Positions 11,946 through 23,147 of a DNA stretch of 64,000 nucleotides are shown here, one piece after another. The notes beneath the pieces were generated by a model that was given only the letters and a program-made list of their open reading frames with translations, did not search any database and was not told the origin of the DNA. A program made the translations under genes and the position numbers. Origin of the DNA: Semisulcospira habei (Eukaryota > Mollusca > Gastropoda > Semisulcospiridae); the NCBI GenBank assembly GCA_036245525.1, contig BTPG01000004.1, positions 48,576,323-48,640,322 of the forward strand. The letters are read 5' to 3'. How positions within the stretch are numbered: the stretch's first letter is position 1; every line of letters begins with the position of its first letter.

Positions 11946-12072
11946 CGTGGTTGCCTTGATCTTAGGTCTTCCAAAATGTAGTTGACCGGAGTAGCACCAT
12001 CGTGGTGGCGCATACGAATCATCGAAATGCCTTTAACTTGGGGATGGTTTTCTTATGCGAGTATGTGCGTGC

Positions 12073-12240
12073 ATAGACTAGAGCCCACTGCTCCTGGGGA
12101 TTTAGCACGAAATAATTATATACTCTCATACGAGACGTTCCGCCTCCGGATACGCGGCTTATGCCGCGTATCCGGAGGCGGCACGTCACGAATGAGTTAG
12201 ACTAGAGCCCACCTGCTCCTGGGGATTTAGCGCGAAATAA
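12073..12240. repeat. GC-rich hairpin flanked by ~45-bp direct repeats
   Basis: The flanks (12073-12117 and 12197-12241) share AGACTAGAGCCCAC then TGCTCCTGGGGATTTAGC. Between them lies a perfect stem CCGCCTCCGGATACGCGGC / GCCGCGTATCCGGAGGCGG with loop TTAT (about 12140-12181). Similar CCGCCTCCGG hairpins at 14.77 and 33.46 kb sit in TTAA-type MITEs. Confidence 0.7.
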
Positions 12241-14743
12241 ATGCTCTTTATTATTATCATACGGACCGCATACGCGCTGGCGAACGCGGGGCGATGGCAC
12301 AACCAACTGGAAGAAGCACGATTCTTGAATTTCCGAGGCCCGTTAGTTTGTGCTTTTATTCGACTCAGTAAGAAATTCACGCGAGAGAGAGTGTCGTACA
12401 ACTGATATACCGCGAGAATCCTGCACGACTTGACCAGTGCCGCGGTCCAAATAACCTACGCTACGCGGATCTGATAGGACGGAGTCGTCCAAAAAAATAC
12501 TAATTGAAGTGAACAGGTTACATCGTTTCAACTTTAAATTAAACTAATTTTGATTAGTGTTTATAGCAGGCAGGGCTTTGTTAACTTGATTAGTTCCGAG
12601 TTTAAAGCGGCACGCCCGACCTTTTTAAGGCTTCATTTCGCAAAAAGCTTTTACTGGGCTTCAGTATACATACCCACTTAGACAGTGGCTACCATATTGT
12701 CCCACCAAATGCTTTCTTTCGTCCGTTCAAAGCGAAAAGAGGCCCACCGGAATTTTCTGACGGGTGACACGCAACAAAATTGCTTCTGATATGAGGCGAT
12801 GGTAGCTGACGTCATAACTATTCTGTACGACCTTAGGTCATCTGCATAATTATAACCAATCAGAGACAAGATGGTAGATGAACCAGCGAAGAATGAAAAA
12901 GAAAGTATCATCGACTCACACCTACAATGACAGACTCGGAAATGGAAGAGAATAAAGAGAAAGAGAGACAAGATACCCCTAAGTAGAGCGGACATCGGAA
13001 AAGGGAATATGGACATGTAGCAATGCGTAGAACAAGAGCTTGGCTTGACCGCCCACTCGGCGGAATTTGAGTCTGCTCAGTGAATCAGTAAGTAGTGTCA
13101 CGGTCTTTGTCGATCTTCCTACGGTTCCGAAAGCGCTAGTGATTTTGTAAAATTTTTGATCTTCATTAGAATTTATCTCTTACTGCTTTCGCAAGATTTT
13201 ACCTGTTTTATCATATAGTTACGAGCTGTTTATCACATTTTATGCTGCAGAGATCTGAAAACTACGGTGTGTGTCAAAGCCGTTGCACTTCGCTGGTCGT
13301 CAGTAACATGTTTTGTCTGTGCGGACTCTCATTCACTGGATTCAGAGAGGTACTAGTGTTTCTGCTGCGAAGGTGCATTTTTCGTTTCCGATGATTCTTT
13401 CAGTTAAGTGGCGACTTCGATGTGTGAGATGTGAAAATTGACTGCAGTGCAGAAAGCGGGGTATAAATACCAATGTCAGTTCTGTTTCAATGATGGAAAG
13501 ACTCGTGTTTCTGAGGGGTACGAAAGGATCAAAGGTCACGTCCTCGGTGCACTTCTGTACGCACGATCGTTACTAGTAAATACTACTAGCAGATCGAGCG
13601 GCGGAACTGACCCGCACTGTGATTTTGACAGCATAGCGAGCTTGGAAGGTTTATTCTGCTTTCTCGTGAAGAATTACGTCAAAGGGATGTTGGAGAACAT
13701 CAGTACACGTGTACACCGACACGTGTGTACACCACACCGATGACTGACCTCGTAACCTGCAGTATTGCGATACACTGATAGTCGGCCGGGTCAGTGTTCT
13801 GCCTTGTGACGTAGGCTCATAAATATGCATGAACTCAAAACAAGGCTGATGCAGATGATAAATCTGCGACTCGGGTACAAAAACAATACACATTCAAACG
13901 ATGAATTTCAACATTTGGCATTGTACTTACATCATAAAGCTCTAAGATAATACACAAAGGACCCATACACATGCTGTCAGCAGTAAATGTTGCAGTTTTC
14001 TGACTGTGTAGTTGATGCTTGATCCTGGGCAATATAGGCTTTAATATTGGCATCAACAGCACAAGCAAGTCATAATGGTGACTGGCCCAGGCTACGGAGC
14101 TAAGTTATCAATGGGGGACAGGGACAGCTATTGCCTGTATGGAACAGGACTTGAACACTGATCAATTCAAAAACATATGTGCATTTGAGCCTCATTGACA
14201 CATGCCCCTGCAACAGATATGCTAAAGAACAAGCCAGTCTTTTTCCCTAGATTGCGATCGAGCCCACTCGGCTACCGTGCCCGACTGTCGTGTGGGGCAC
14301 ATACGTCACATTCTATGTGACGTCGTGTCTATGATCGTCTATGTTTCATCGTGTCTATGTTCCGGCACAGGAGCGTTCATCATCTGTGTTTGTATTCGGG
14401 GTACCAACAGTTGCCAGATGCAACAAGGAGCCGACCATTGCTAGCTGGCACTAGTGGCCTGCCGCGATAAAGGGCCTGCCTGCCAATAAGCTGACGAGGT
14501 GTGTGCGAGTATTGGGGATGGGGATGGGGGTGAGCTTGGGGCGCAATTTGGGTGGCAGAAATATTGCTGACACAACTTGCCACCCGATACAATCCGAGTC
14601 TATTTTCTTGTGGCGGCCCGCAAGGCTAGAGCAATGTTGCTGCCTCTCGGCCAATCAGCGGTGTCCTCGCGTCACTTCCCGTTTTTTCATCTTCCGAGCC
14701 GGGAAACTGGTGGAGAAGCTGAACAACGGCATTGCGGAGACTG
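12241..14743. other. Unrecognised stretch, no gene supported
   Basis: The ORFs are short and resemble no family I know. A small palindrome of ACACGTGT elements lies near 13705-13735. The base composition is moderate and no repeat copy was noticed. Confidence 0.4.
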
Positions 14744-14816
14744 TTAACTCATTGGAGATGTGCCGCATGCGGAAACACGGCGAATATCCGTATGCGGCAC
14801 GTCCCCAATGAGTTAA
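14744..14816. repeat. TTAA-flanked palindromic MITE
   Basis: TTAACTCATTGGAGATGTG pairs with the right end CACGTCCCCAATGAGTTAA. The stem continues as CCGCATGCGGA / TCCGTATGCGG. TTAA is present at both edges. It splits a possible coding segment at 14.70-14.90 kb. Confidence 0.75.
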
Positions 14817-14903
14817 ATTGATCAACCTTGTCCGAGAGTTCCCATGCATATGGGACTCCCGCAGCTCAGAATCTTTCAACCTCGATCATGCAAATTTGGA
14901 TGG
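14817..14903 (+). pseudogene. Possible MADF (Adf-1/SANT-like) domain fragment
   Basis: The plus-strand frame beginning just after the MITE reads LINLVREFPCIWDSRSSESF. This resembles the first helix and WD of MADF DNA-binding domains, found in Adf-1-type factors and as the second protein of Harbinger/PIF transposons. The domain's later tryptophan and remaining helices are missing because the frame runs into another repeat near 14903. Upstream of the MITE a compatible frame reads LVEKLNNGIAETV. It is read as a fragment; it could be chance similarity. Confidence 0.4.
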
Positions 14904-15151
14904 GATGGGGACTTCCAGCTCTCGCTGATTTCGTCCAGGTGGGGTGGGGCGGGGGTGGGGGGGATGGGGGTCTGTATTTGGCTGTCCGTCGCTGATGTCC
15001 GCGCATCACTTTTCAACCCTTCGTCAGTCATGGCTGCCCGCGCCGCAGGAGGCCGGGTCGTTGAGGGAAGAGCCTGGATTCCCATGAAGGTCCGAGTTCC
15101 CGTCTTGTTGGTCGGTGGCGTGGGTTCCCTTTTTTTCCTTTCGGTGGTCAC
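14876..15151 (-). repeat. Fragment of the proline-rich ORF family (see 26.1-27.6 kb)
   Basis: The minus-strand frame ends HLDEISESWKSPS, preceded by a proline-rich tract. The same peptide context ends the plus-strand family member near 27.57 kb (PLDEISESWKSPS), and the DNA matches there too. Two copies in opposite orientation indicate a dispersed element. Function unknown. Confidence 0.5.
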
Positions 15152-16082
15152 AGTCCAAGGCCCGGTTTTTTTGGCCTCACCCTCTCTTTCCCAAATGGTT
15201 GTTTGAGGGGGGTTGATTCTTACTAACCTTCCTGTATATGTATTTGTTTTTTGCTGGAGGGGGGGGGGGGGGTGTTGTACCCTCCATTGCCCAGGGAGTG
15301 CATGGACGAAGGATGCTAAACCTCCCTGGGTACCCTATTTATTTTGATGGGTGGTGACCGTACGCAGGCGAGCGGGGAGTCACCGCGGTGTCGGAGTGCC
15401 AACTAGGGTACCTCGTCCCCCCCCCCCCCCCCCCACGCCCGAACGGACCCACCGGACCCGGCGGTGGTAATAGCGCGTGAAAGCTGTTCCATATATGGTA
15501 ATGGTAGGTCAGTCAGTACAAACACATTGCGTGCACATTGAAACATGTGCCACGAAGCCGATGTGGCAGGTGTCAAATTTTTGCTTACCACACATTGCCA
15601 GAAGCAAAATCTGTCAGCAAAACCTGCTGCAAAACTGTCAGGCTGCATTGGAGGAGGGAGGGGGTTGGGGCGCCAAGCTCATCTGGCACTACCCTTGAAT
15701 CATGATCAATCCATCTCCTACACCTGGTACATAGTCGTTAGACAATGCCTCCAAAAGTTTGGAAATACGGCCGTGGGGTTAAGAGGGTTAATCCACTGTT
15801 TTCAGTCAAAACTTGCAATTTTGATCTACATCTGATTTCTGAACTTCTAGTTCTACAGCTGCCCAGATTACTGTTAAAACCCACAGGCGCTCTACAGCAA
15901 GCCCATAACTTTCCTTTATCGCGTCTCGTGTGTATAAAATCTAGCCATGAATACACACCAGAGTACACACGAGGCATAAAAGGAAAGTTATGGTCTTGCA
16001 GTCGAGCACTTGTAGTCAAACCTGTCAATAGTGGTAACTTGATCAGGACTTTGCAAAAAACGTGATTGCTATATGAAACAAG
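15152..16082. other. Non-coding stretch with G/C homopolymers and a MITE remnant
   Basis: Contains G14 near 15260 and C18 near 15417. The right half of a TTAA MITE lies at about 15667-15791 (CGCCAAGCTCATCTGGCACTACCCTTGAAT, then TTAA), matching the right half at 57.43-57.53 kb. There is also an inverted repeat near 15908-15991 around TAACTTTCCTTTA. Confidence 0.45.
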
Positions 16083-16957
16083 AAAAGCAGAGCCCTTCTG
16101 GCTCACGTGTATGTCCAATGTACATGTTTGACCTTAGTGACAATATGCACCAGCAAAATCCATGTTTTCTCAAAATTTAATCAGTTTTCACACATCTGTC
16201 AAACACCCATGCCCCTTGACTGACTAAATTAGTATACATAGGAAGGTCTTATCATCATCAGCCACCTTTGTGCCAAATTTGATTGAAAAGTTTGCAAAAC
16301 TGTTGATAATAACTACAATTCTATCAAAAATTGGCATTTTAGACACATTTGCCAACCTCTTGTGACCCTTGACCTTTTTGAGGGGTCATCAAAATTAGTA
16401 TACATAGATAGGTCTTACCATCAGGTATCTCTGTAGCAAGTTTGGGTTTAAGCAATCCAGACCAAAAAGTTTGGGTTTGAAGTTGAGAATAGTATTTGAA
16501 AAAAAAAAATCTTTTGTCAAAATATGGCTATTTGTTACCAATTTCCTGAGCTCTTGTGACCCTTGACCCTTCCAAGAGATCAACCACATTAGTATGCATA
16601 GAAAGGTCTTACCATCAGTTATCTTTGTACCAAGTCTGGGTTTGAAGTTATTAATAGTATTTGAGAAAAAAAATATATGATGTCAAAATATAGCTATTTT
16701 TTATATATTTCCTGAGCCCCTGTGCCCCTGACCTTTGTAAGTGCCCTGACCTTTGTAAGAGGTCACTGAAATAGGAATGTTTAGAAAGGTCTTGCCGCAA
16801 AGTATCCTGGGCCAAGTTTGAAGACTGTAGCTTGAATAGTCTACGAGAAAATGCCACCGTTAAAGTTTACCACGGACGACGGCGGATGGACAACGGATAG
16901 ACGACAACTGGCCCAGAACATACTCACTTTTGCTTTGCGCGCGAGCCAAAAAAGCTC
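16083..16957. mobile_element. Second copy of the ~160-bp-unit element
   Basis: Same ends (GGCTCACGTG left, CGCGCGAGCC right) and same internal units (CTCTTGTGACCCTTGACC near 16351 and 16551, a decayed unit near 16715) as 7150-8357. It has fewer units, so repeat number varies between copies. It ends in the same ACGACGG-rich tail. Confidence 0.65.
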
Positions 16958-17227
16958 TATGTGCATGGTTTTATGAGCAAAACACATCATTTGTGAATGA
17001 ACGAACAAAAGCAATTCTTAACTTGTCCCTCCTCAAATGGAACTTTTCCTTTGCAAACCTGATGTCTTTCTTGAGAAACAAACAACGAATCCAAGAACAG
17101 TTACATTGCTTGGATATTATGAATCCAGAGCAAAAATTAAATAATGTATGGGATATGAGGTGCTCTATACAAGATGCCCAAGATGATATGATCCAGATAT
17201 CGACCTAAAGAGGGCAATAAGGGCTTA

Positions 17228-18698
17228 CATATAATAATTGAAGATCAGTGTAAACACGTAGAAGAAAATATGAACAAAAATAATAGCAAAAAAGCATACC
17301 AGCTAGTGAAAGACCTGACCAATGTAAAACAAGGACGCTCCTCGATCATTCAAGATAGTGAAGGGAACTGTCTTACGGAAGACCAAGACATACTGAAGAG
17401 ATGGACAGAGTACTGCTCCGATTTGTACAACCACCGAGCTGCAGGGGACCCAAGCATACTTGTCAACCCACCCGTGACCAACAATGGCAACTATCCCATC
17501 ATCCGAGAAGAAGTAGAGGCTGCAGTGAAGTCGCTTAAAAAAGGGAAGGCAGCAGGAGCAGACAACATCCCTGCAGAGCTAGCCCAAGAAGGGGGAGAAG
17601 ACATGATATGCGCCTTACTAACAATCTCCAATAAGATCTGGCAGTCAGGGGATTGGCCCACACCATGGACCCAATCGCTTATAATAACTCTCCCCAAAAA
17701 AAGGCAACTTACATCAATGCCAGAATTATCGCACGATCAGTCTTATATGCCACCCAAGCAAAGTCATGTTAAAGATCCTACTGAACAGGCTGAAGCCACA
17801 GGCAAAGGAAATCATAGCTGAGGAACAGGCAGGCTTCAGACCAGGGTGCAGCACAACTGAGCAGATCTTCAACCTGGGAGTTCTATGTGATAGGTACCTC
17901 CAGGACCAGCAAGATCTCTATCACGTCTTTGTGGATTTTAAGAAAGCGTTTGACAGGGTGTGGCATGCAGCCCTTTGGTCCACCATGAAGCTATACAACA
18001 TAAATGCCAACCTGATCAAAGTCATAGCAAACTTTACAAAAATGCCACTAGCGCAGTCTGCTTCAACGGCAAAATAGGAAACTGGTTTAGGACTACAGTT
18101 GGAGTCGGACAAGGCTGCTTGCTCTCACCTACTCTTTTCAACATCTTCCTGGAAAGAATCATGACGGACGCTCTGAAAGATCATGAAGGAACTGTCAGTA
18201 TTGGAGGCAGAACAATCACGAACTTGCGCTTTGCGGACGACATTGATGGCCTTGCAGGAACAGAGAAGGAGCTAGCTCAGCTGGTGGAAATGTTGGATAG
18301 TACAGCCATTGCATATGGGATGGAAATTAGTGCAGAGAAGACCAAACTGGTGACAAATAAAGCCAGTGGCATTGGCACTGAAATCATGGTTGGAGGCCAA
18401 AACCTGGAAACAGTTAAGAAATTCAAATACTTAGGAGCCATTGTGACAGATGAGGGATCAAAACCAGAAATACTGTCGGCAGGATTGCGCAGACAACAAC
18501 AGCACCGACAAGATTGAAGACCATATGGAAGGACAGAAACATCGAACTTTGTTCCAAGATCAGACTGATGCGCTCCTTAGTCATCTCAGTGTTCTTGTAT
18601 GCCTGCGAGTCATGGACCCTCACAGCAGACCTTGAAAGGAGGATACAAGCCACTGAAATGAGATGTTTTCGAAGGCTGCTTGGCATTTCATACAGAGA
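17228..18698 (+). pseudogene. RTE-like LINE (RTE-a copy 1), RT central part
   Basis: Plus-strand frames encode a non-LTR reverse transcriptase: NKNNSKKAYQLVKDLTNVKQ, KGKAAGADNIPAEL, GFRPGCSTTEQIF, VDFKKAFDRVWHAAL, GQGCLLSPTLFNIFLERI and the catalytic LRFADDIDGLAG (about 18227). At least two frameshifts break it (near 17700 and 18040). It is 5'-truncated, with no endonuclease. Its frame stops at SYRD and resumes as RDHFTNEE at 20328, so an insertion splits it. The family is like the copy at 45.6-53.3 kb. Confidence 0.85.
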
Positions 18699-18842
18699 CC
18701 TCAAAGGGAGGTCCAGACTGAATCTTAGAAAAAAAAAATTTTTCCCAATGAGTTGTGAACCCATGGAATGCTCTGAAACAATCAATTGTCGAAGCTGAAA
18801 CTGTCAACCAGTTCAAGAACCGCCATGATAAAGAGACAGTTA
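18698..18842 (+). pseudogene. 3' fragment of a second LINE type (CR1/Jockey-like C-terminus)
   Basis: The plus strand reads SRLNLRKKKFFP, then VNPWNALKQSIVEAETVNQF and KNRHDKETV. This is a pattern seen at the C-terminus of CR1/Jockey-group RT proteins. It is followed by (ATC)n. The tail is shared with the minus-strand LINE next to it, so its ownership is ambiguous. Confidence 0.55.
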
Positions 18843-19559
18843 TCATCATCATCATCATCAGTCCCTTGCCCGAACTGGGCGTTGGGGGGACTGAAAGGCA
18901 GCAGCAACAGACAGTGCTCTCCACTGAGTTCTATTTTGGGCGGTGGCAAGCAAGTCTGGCATCTCGAGTTCGGTCCATTCTTTTATGTTTGCGACCCAAC
19001 TCTTTCTCTGACGACCTCGCCGACGACTTCCTTCGAGAGTGCCTTGGAGGATAGTCTTGGACAAGGTGTTGTGTCGGGTCACGTGGCCAAACCAAGCAAG
19101 CTTGCGCCGTTTCACGGTTGCCAGAAGGGGTTCATGTGGGCCCACCAGGGAAGTGACGATGCTCCGTACATATTCGTTGGTCTTGTGCTCGCGGTACGAG
19201 ATGCGGAGCAACTTCCTCAGGCACTTGTTCTCAAAGGCCTGGATTTTCTTTTCTGAGTCTGCAAGCAGTGTCCAAGTCTCACAGCCGTAGAGTAGAATAG
19301 ACACTACGAGGGACTTGTAAAGCCTGTACTTGATGGTGAAGCTGATGGAGTTACTTCGCCATATCCTGTCCAGCCTGGCCATTGCGGATGTTGCTGTACC
19401 TATCCTGATACGGATCTCTGCTATGCAACTACCGTCTTTGGACAGGGTGGCTCCCAAGTACTTGAAGCTATTGACCTCTTCTAGCTTCTGGCCGTTCATG
19501 TGAATGTTGCTGCTGCTGTCGCTTGTGGTGTTGATCATCACTTTGCTTTTATCCGTACT
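18843..19559 (-). pseudogene. RTE-like LINE (RTE-b), 3' part
   Basis: The open minus-strand frame 19541-18858 carries HMNGQKLEEVNSFKYLGATL, LYGCETWTLLADSEKKIQAF, WFGHVTRHNTLSKTILQGTL and RGRQRKSWVANIKEW. These are the RT connection and C-terminal region of RTE-like LINEs. The last codons run straight into (TGA)n, which provides the stop. The 5' part of the same element lies immediately adjacent in inverted orientation (19560-20240). Confidence 0.8.
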
Positions 19560-20240
19560 TCTTCAGGACGACGAGTTCTTCAGGACGACGATCGGTGTCT
19601 GTCAAGGATGCCTGCTCTCTCCTGTCCTTTTCAACATATTCCTGGAGAAGATCATGCAGGAAACCCTCCACGACCACCATACTTCAATCTCTATTGGTGG
19701 CAGATCCCTGTGCAATCTTCGATTCGCAGACGACATTGACCTCATGGCAGGCAGCAATAGTTGATTGTACATTGCTTAACGTCCCGACAGCAACAAGGCT
19801 TTCTCAGGGACGTGCCTGCACTGCTTGTGAAAAAAAATAAATAAACAGAACATTGAATGTATGTCGTCAGCCGGTCAAATACATTAAATAAACCTAACAC
19901 ATGGGGCCTAAATAAAGCTAAGACCATTTAGCAACACACATCCAATATCACGAGCTACAGGCAGTGCAGACAGTAGGGAGAGTTTTAAAAAGGCAAATAC
20001 AGGTGAATGGACAAAGGGTAGACAGAAACACATGCCCCAGAATAGAGAGAAAAACCCACCCTGTGGGGCTGACCAGGGTGACCCTGGGAACTAAAAAATA
20101 CCTAACCCCACCCAAGTCCCCCAGGGCAGACCCGGGTGGGGTGCAGGCAGCAATAGTGAGCTCCAAAACCTGACAAACTTTCAAGTAGCGCAGGGTCTTA
20201 TGGCATGGAGATCAGTACGGATAAAAGCAAAGTGAAAGAG
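19560..20240 (+). pseudogene. RTE-b 5' part, inverted, split by a SINE
   Basis: The plus strand reads TTIGVCQGCLLSPVLFNIFL, then SISIGGRSLCNLRFADDIDL (RT motif C). It continues after the SINE as GSNSELQNLTNF and ends at GTACGGATAAAAGCAAAGTG. The same DNA, inverted, begins the adjacent minus-strand part. Head-to-head halves of one LINE are the classical product of 5' inversion by twin priming. Confidence 0.75.
19761..20142 (-). mobile_element. SINE-like element, family S1, copy 1
   Basis: About 380 bp, flanked by the 14-bp target duplication GCAGGCAGCAATAG (19747-19760 and 20143-20156), inside RTE-b. Read on the minus strand it starts CCCACCCGGGTCTGCC and ends ACGTTAAGCAATGTACAATC with a short (AATC)n-type tail. 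Four more copies in the window lie in the same orientation. No clear A/B box was recognised, so the pol III origin is inferred only from size, tail and target duplications. Confidence 0.8.
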
Positions 20241-20327
20241 ACAGTTAAGGGGGGTTAAAATAAGTTCTCAAACTTCCTACCCCGTCGGCCGCGCTCAGTG
20301 GCCACTCAGGTAAATTCAGGTAAATTC

Positions 20328-20675
20328 AGAGACCACTTCACGAACGAGGAAATGGGAAGCAGAATCAGGCAAGCCATCGGGCCCTATGAAGACCTATTAG
20401 CCATTGTGAAAAAATGCAAGCTGAAGTGGTATGGGCATGTCACGCGTTCAGCAGGGCTTGCCAAAACAGTCCTGCAAGGCACTGTGCGAGGAGGACGAAG
20501 GAGAGGAAGACGGAGGAAAAGATGGGAGGACAATATCTCAGAGTGGACAGGACTGAAGCTGGGCGATACGCTGAGAATGGCAGGGAACAGAGAGGAATGG
20601 AGGGAGTTGGTTGCAAAGTCATCAGTGGTGCCCCAACGGTCGGCAAGACTACGGGATATAGATAGATAGATAGAC
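20328..20675 (+). pseudogene. RTE-a copy 1, 3' end
   Basis: Resumes the frame broken at 18698: DHFTNEEMGSRIRQAIGPYE, KWYGHVTRSAGLAKTVLQGT, WEDNISEWTGLKLGD, ending RSARLRDIDR. The stop falls inside the (GATA)n tail (20655-20672). The 7-bp CAGAGAC occurs on both sides of the 1.6-kb interruption, consistent with a target duplication. Confidence 0.8.
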
Positions 20676-22254
20676 AGATATAATATGGTGGTGTGTTGTG
20701 TCTTAAAGTGATCTGCTCCATGGTGGAATTTGATTGCTAAAATTCACTGATTCAATGAGTTATCAATGCTGTCTTGCCTCAGCTAAGACTTTTTCATTGA
20801 TCTTTTCACAGCCCATGTGAGTAGGCACACATCCCAGGTTTTCCACTACCTTTAGAGCATAATGGAAGGAACTCTCCTGTGTACAAAGGAGAAGAAGAGC
20901 AGAAAGGTCTTAATTTTACAACATTTAAACTTCATAAGTCAACCCTTTTGTCCAGCATTATTGTAAGAAATTTATCAAGGAGATATTGTGATCTATTAAC
21001 CGTTTTGGTTTGGTTGACACCGAGTGATTTTTAGCATAACCTAAATTTTTTTTTACCTCATAATGGATCTGAGCGGTTTTTGATTCTTTGGCACCTATAG
21101 ATTACAAATCCAGCTGATGACACCAATGCCATAAAACATGTTCCATGCAACAGAGAGTGCTAGATTTTATAGAAATAAGCAGGAAATATGATTTAGGTGA
21201 CACTAAAAGACATAAGTATAATTTTTTTTCTGTTTGTTTACCTGCATATATTATTCAAGATGGCTGCCAAAACACTTAAGATGCCGTAATACTTTTCCTG
21301 TGTGCCACAAAGAGCGCACATTTTGTGACAAAAGTTAGTGTTAAGCAATGGGTAGTGGTGAATTACGAGCAGAGACTTGCTTTTGACACACACGTTTTGG
21401 CTCCGAGGCTCTGCTGTGGAGCCAGAACTGTGTGTCAAAAGCATGCCCAGGCTCGTAATTCACCAACACTAAGAGAGCCTCCATAACACGAAGAGCTGCA
21501 GCTATATCGTCAACAATTCTTTATTAATTTCTACTGTGATGTCAACAATTCTGTACTGCATTCAGCTGCAATGCTGTGTAGTCTGAATTTACGTCATGTC
21601 TATTACTATTATAGTAACAGACTTATGTTTACGTCCATTGTGGCTTTGGTTTCATAAAACCATTCTGGCATGCAGGGCACGGTCGCCGGACAGAAAAAGA
21701 ACTTCTGATGTCATCCGACACACAAGAACGCGAATTGTACTCGTTATTAACATGCAGAAAAGACACACGTAAAGATCAAAGATAACTTTGCGGACAGTGG
21801 GATAAATCAGGATATATGATTTAGATGAAGTAATGGAAGGCTTAAGACATAAGTTATTAATGATGACCTGTAATTAGATGCTGATTATTCAAGATCATGT
21901 GTCTGTCGATGTCGCGACCAGAATATTTAAAAACTGTACCAGACGGAATGCTCATTTTTGCAGCTGTTGTAGCGGCTGAAATACACAATAGTTGTAACAT
22001 TTGGCTGGGTGAACATTATCCAGTATGACATCCAAGGTGGCTGTCGGTGGCTAGTACGATTTAAATGGAACATCGGCTCTCAGCTACACCAGTTTTAATG
22101 CCGAAACTTTTTCTAATCAAAACAGAAAATGTTATCAGAGGTAAAGGCGCCGATAGTTTAGTATGTGACAATAAATAAGAAGTATTTCTAGACTTTCTAG
22201 TAATTAGTATGTGAACGTTTAGTCTTTTAGTTCAGCTTCATGTATATGTGCTAT
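20676..22254. other. Unrecognised non-coding stretch
   Basis: AT-rich with no supported ORF. Contains the inverted repeat listed at 21357-21464. Confidence 0.4.
21357..21464. repeat. Imperfect fold-back, ~108 bp
   Basis: GGTGAATTACGAGC pairs with GCTCGTAATTCACC at the far end. Inner arms TTGCTTTTGACACAC / GTGTGTCAAAAGCA and TTTGGCTCC / GGAGCCAGA also pair. It may be a MITE or a structured element; no target duplication is clear. Confidence 0.65.
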
Positions 22255-22320
22255 GTTCATAAGATAAAATAAACAGATTCAAGGCGACAGCCTTGAATCT
22301 GTTTATTTTATCTTATGAAC
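22255..22320. repeat. Perfect palindrome, 31-bp arms, 4-bp loop
   Basis: GTTCATAAGATAAAATAAAC continues to AAGGC, then loop GACA, then the exact reverse complement. There is no mismatch in 31 pairs. No TTAA edge or target duplication was noticed. Confidence 0.85.
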
Positions 22321-22423
22321 AAGTGACCCAAAGCCGTACATGCTTTGAAGAATGTGTTCTCGCATACAAACACACCTAGTGCAATTTGTAATGAGGTAAG
22401 TCTGTTCGTGATCGATGCAGTGA

Positions 22424-23147
22424 TCATGTTGCCAATGAGACTGGCAGGCACTGTCCAGTTAAAATTGACAATTTAGACAGAAGTGCCATCATGGTGGGGC
22501 TCACTTCGTTGCTAATTGTCTCCATGTCACTTCTGGTTCTATAGGCGCTCTTTGCTTTGCTGCAAACTACTTTTGCTGCCTTTCCAACATAAAAGTTATC
22601 TTCCTTGAGCTTGACAAGGCCTTTTGCTTTGTCACGAAATATGAGCATGTTAGCGACAAAATCAAAATATCCTCTTGGAAAAATGTGATTAGCCCTTGCT
22701 GCAGGTGTAGCCTTGATAATCTCTTTGTTAATCAAACAGTTTCTATTTATGAGTCCAGGTAGTATTCATAGATCTTCATAGATCTTGGTGCCATTCACTT
22801 GACTCTGCAGTTGTTATGGTACCGCCCCTATGCAGCATGTAGATCTGTTAAGGCACCGTGTAGTCAAAAACATGAGCTTATTGTGCCCATTTTTCTGTCA
22901 TTTCTTTTGCTGCATGCTTTGACAATGGCCTCGAAATATTTGTGTGGCCCACGGTCTGCCATTCTACATACATTTCTAAACCTGCCAGAATTCTTGGGAC
23001 CTTTGATAAGCAGGCATTTCTCTCCACATCAAATGCAACTTTTATGAAAATCCAAAAGTTGAATATGAGGATCTTCTGACCTTTTTCGGAGGTGATAATT
23101 GTTTCAGAATTTTGGTAGTCATGCTTTCGCGTTTCAGATGATGTCAT
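22424..23147 (-). other. Two unrecognised minus-strand ORFs, possibly one decayed gene
   Basis: The frames 23147-22878 (contains VERNACLSKVPRILAGLEM and SRPLSKHAAKEMTEKW) and 22735-22424 (contains HIFPRGYFDFVANMLIF and KAKSAYRTRSDMETISNEV) look more protein-like than their surroundings. Stops lie between them. I do not recognise the family. They may be remnants of a transposase or host gene, or chance. Confidence 0.3.

Noticed and set aside
18843..18862. (ATC)n tail assigned to one LINE
   Set aside because: Both the plus-strand CR1-like fragment and the minus-strand RTE-b could own it, so no firm assignment was made.
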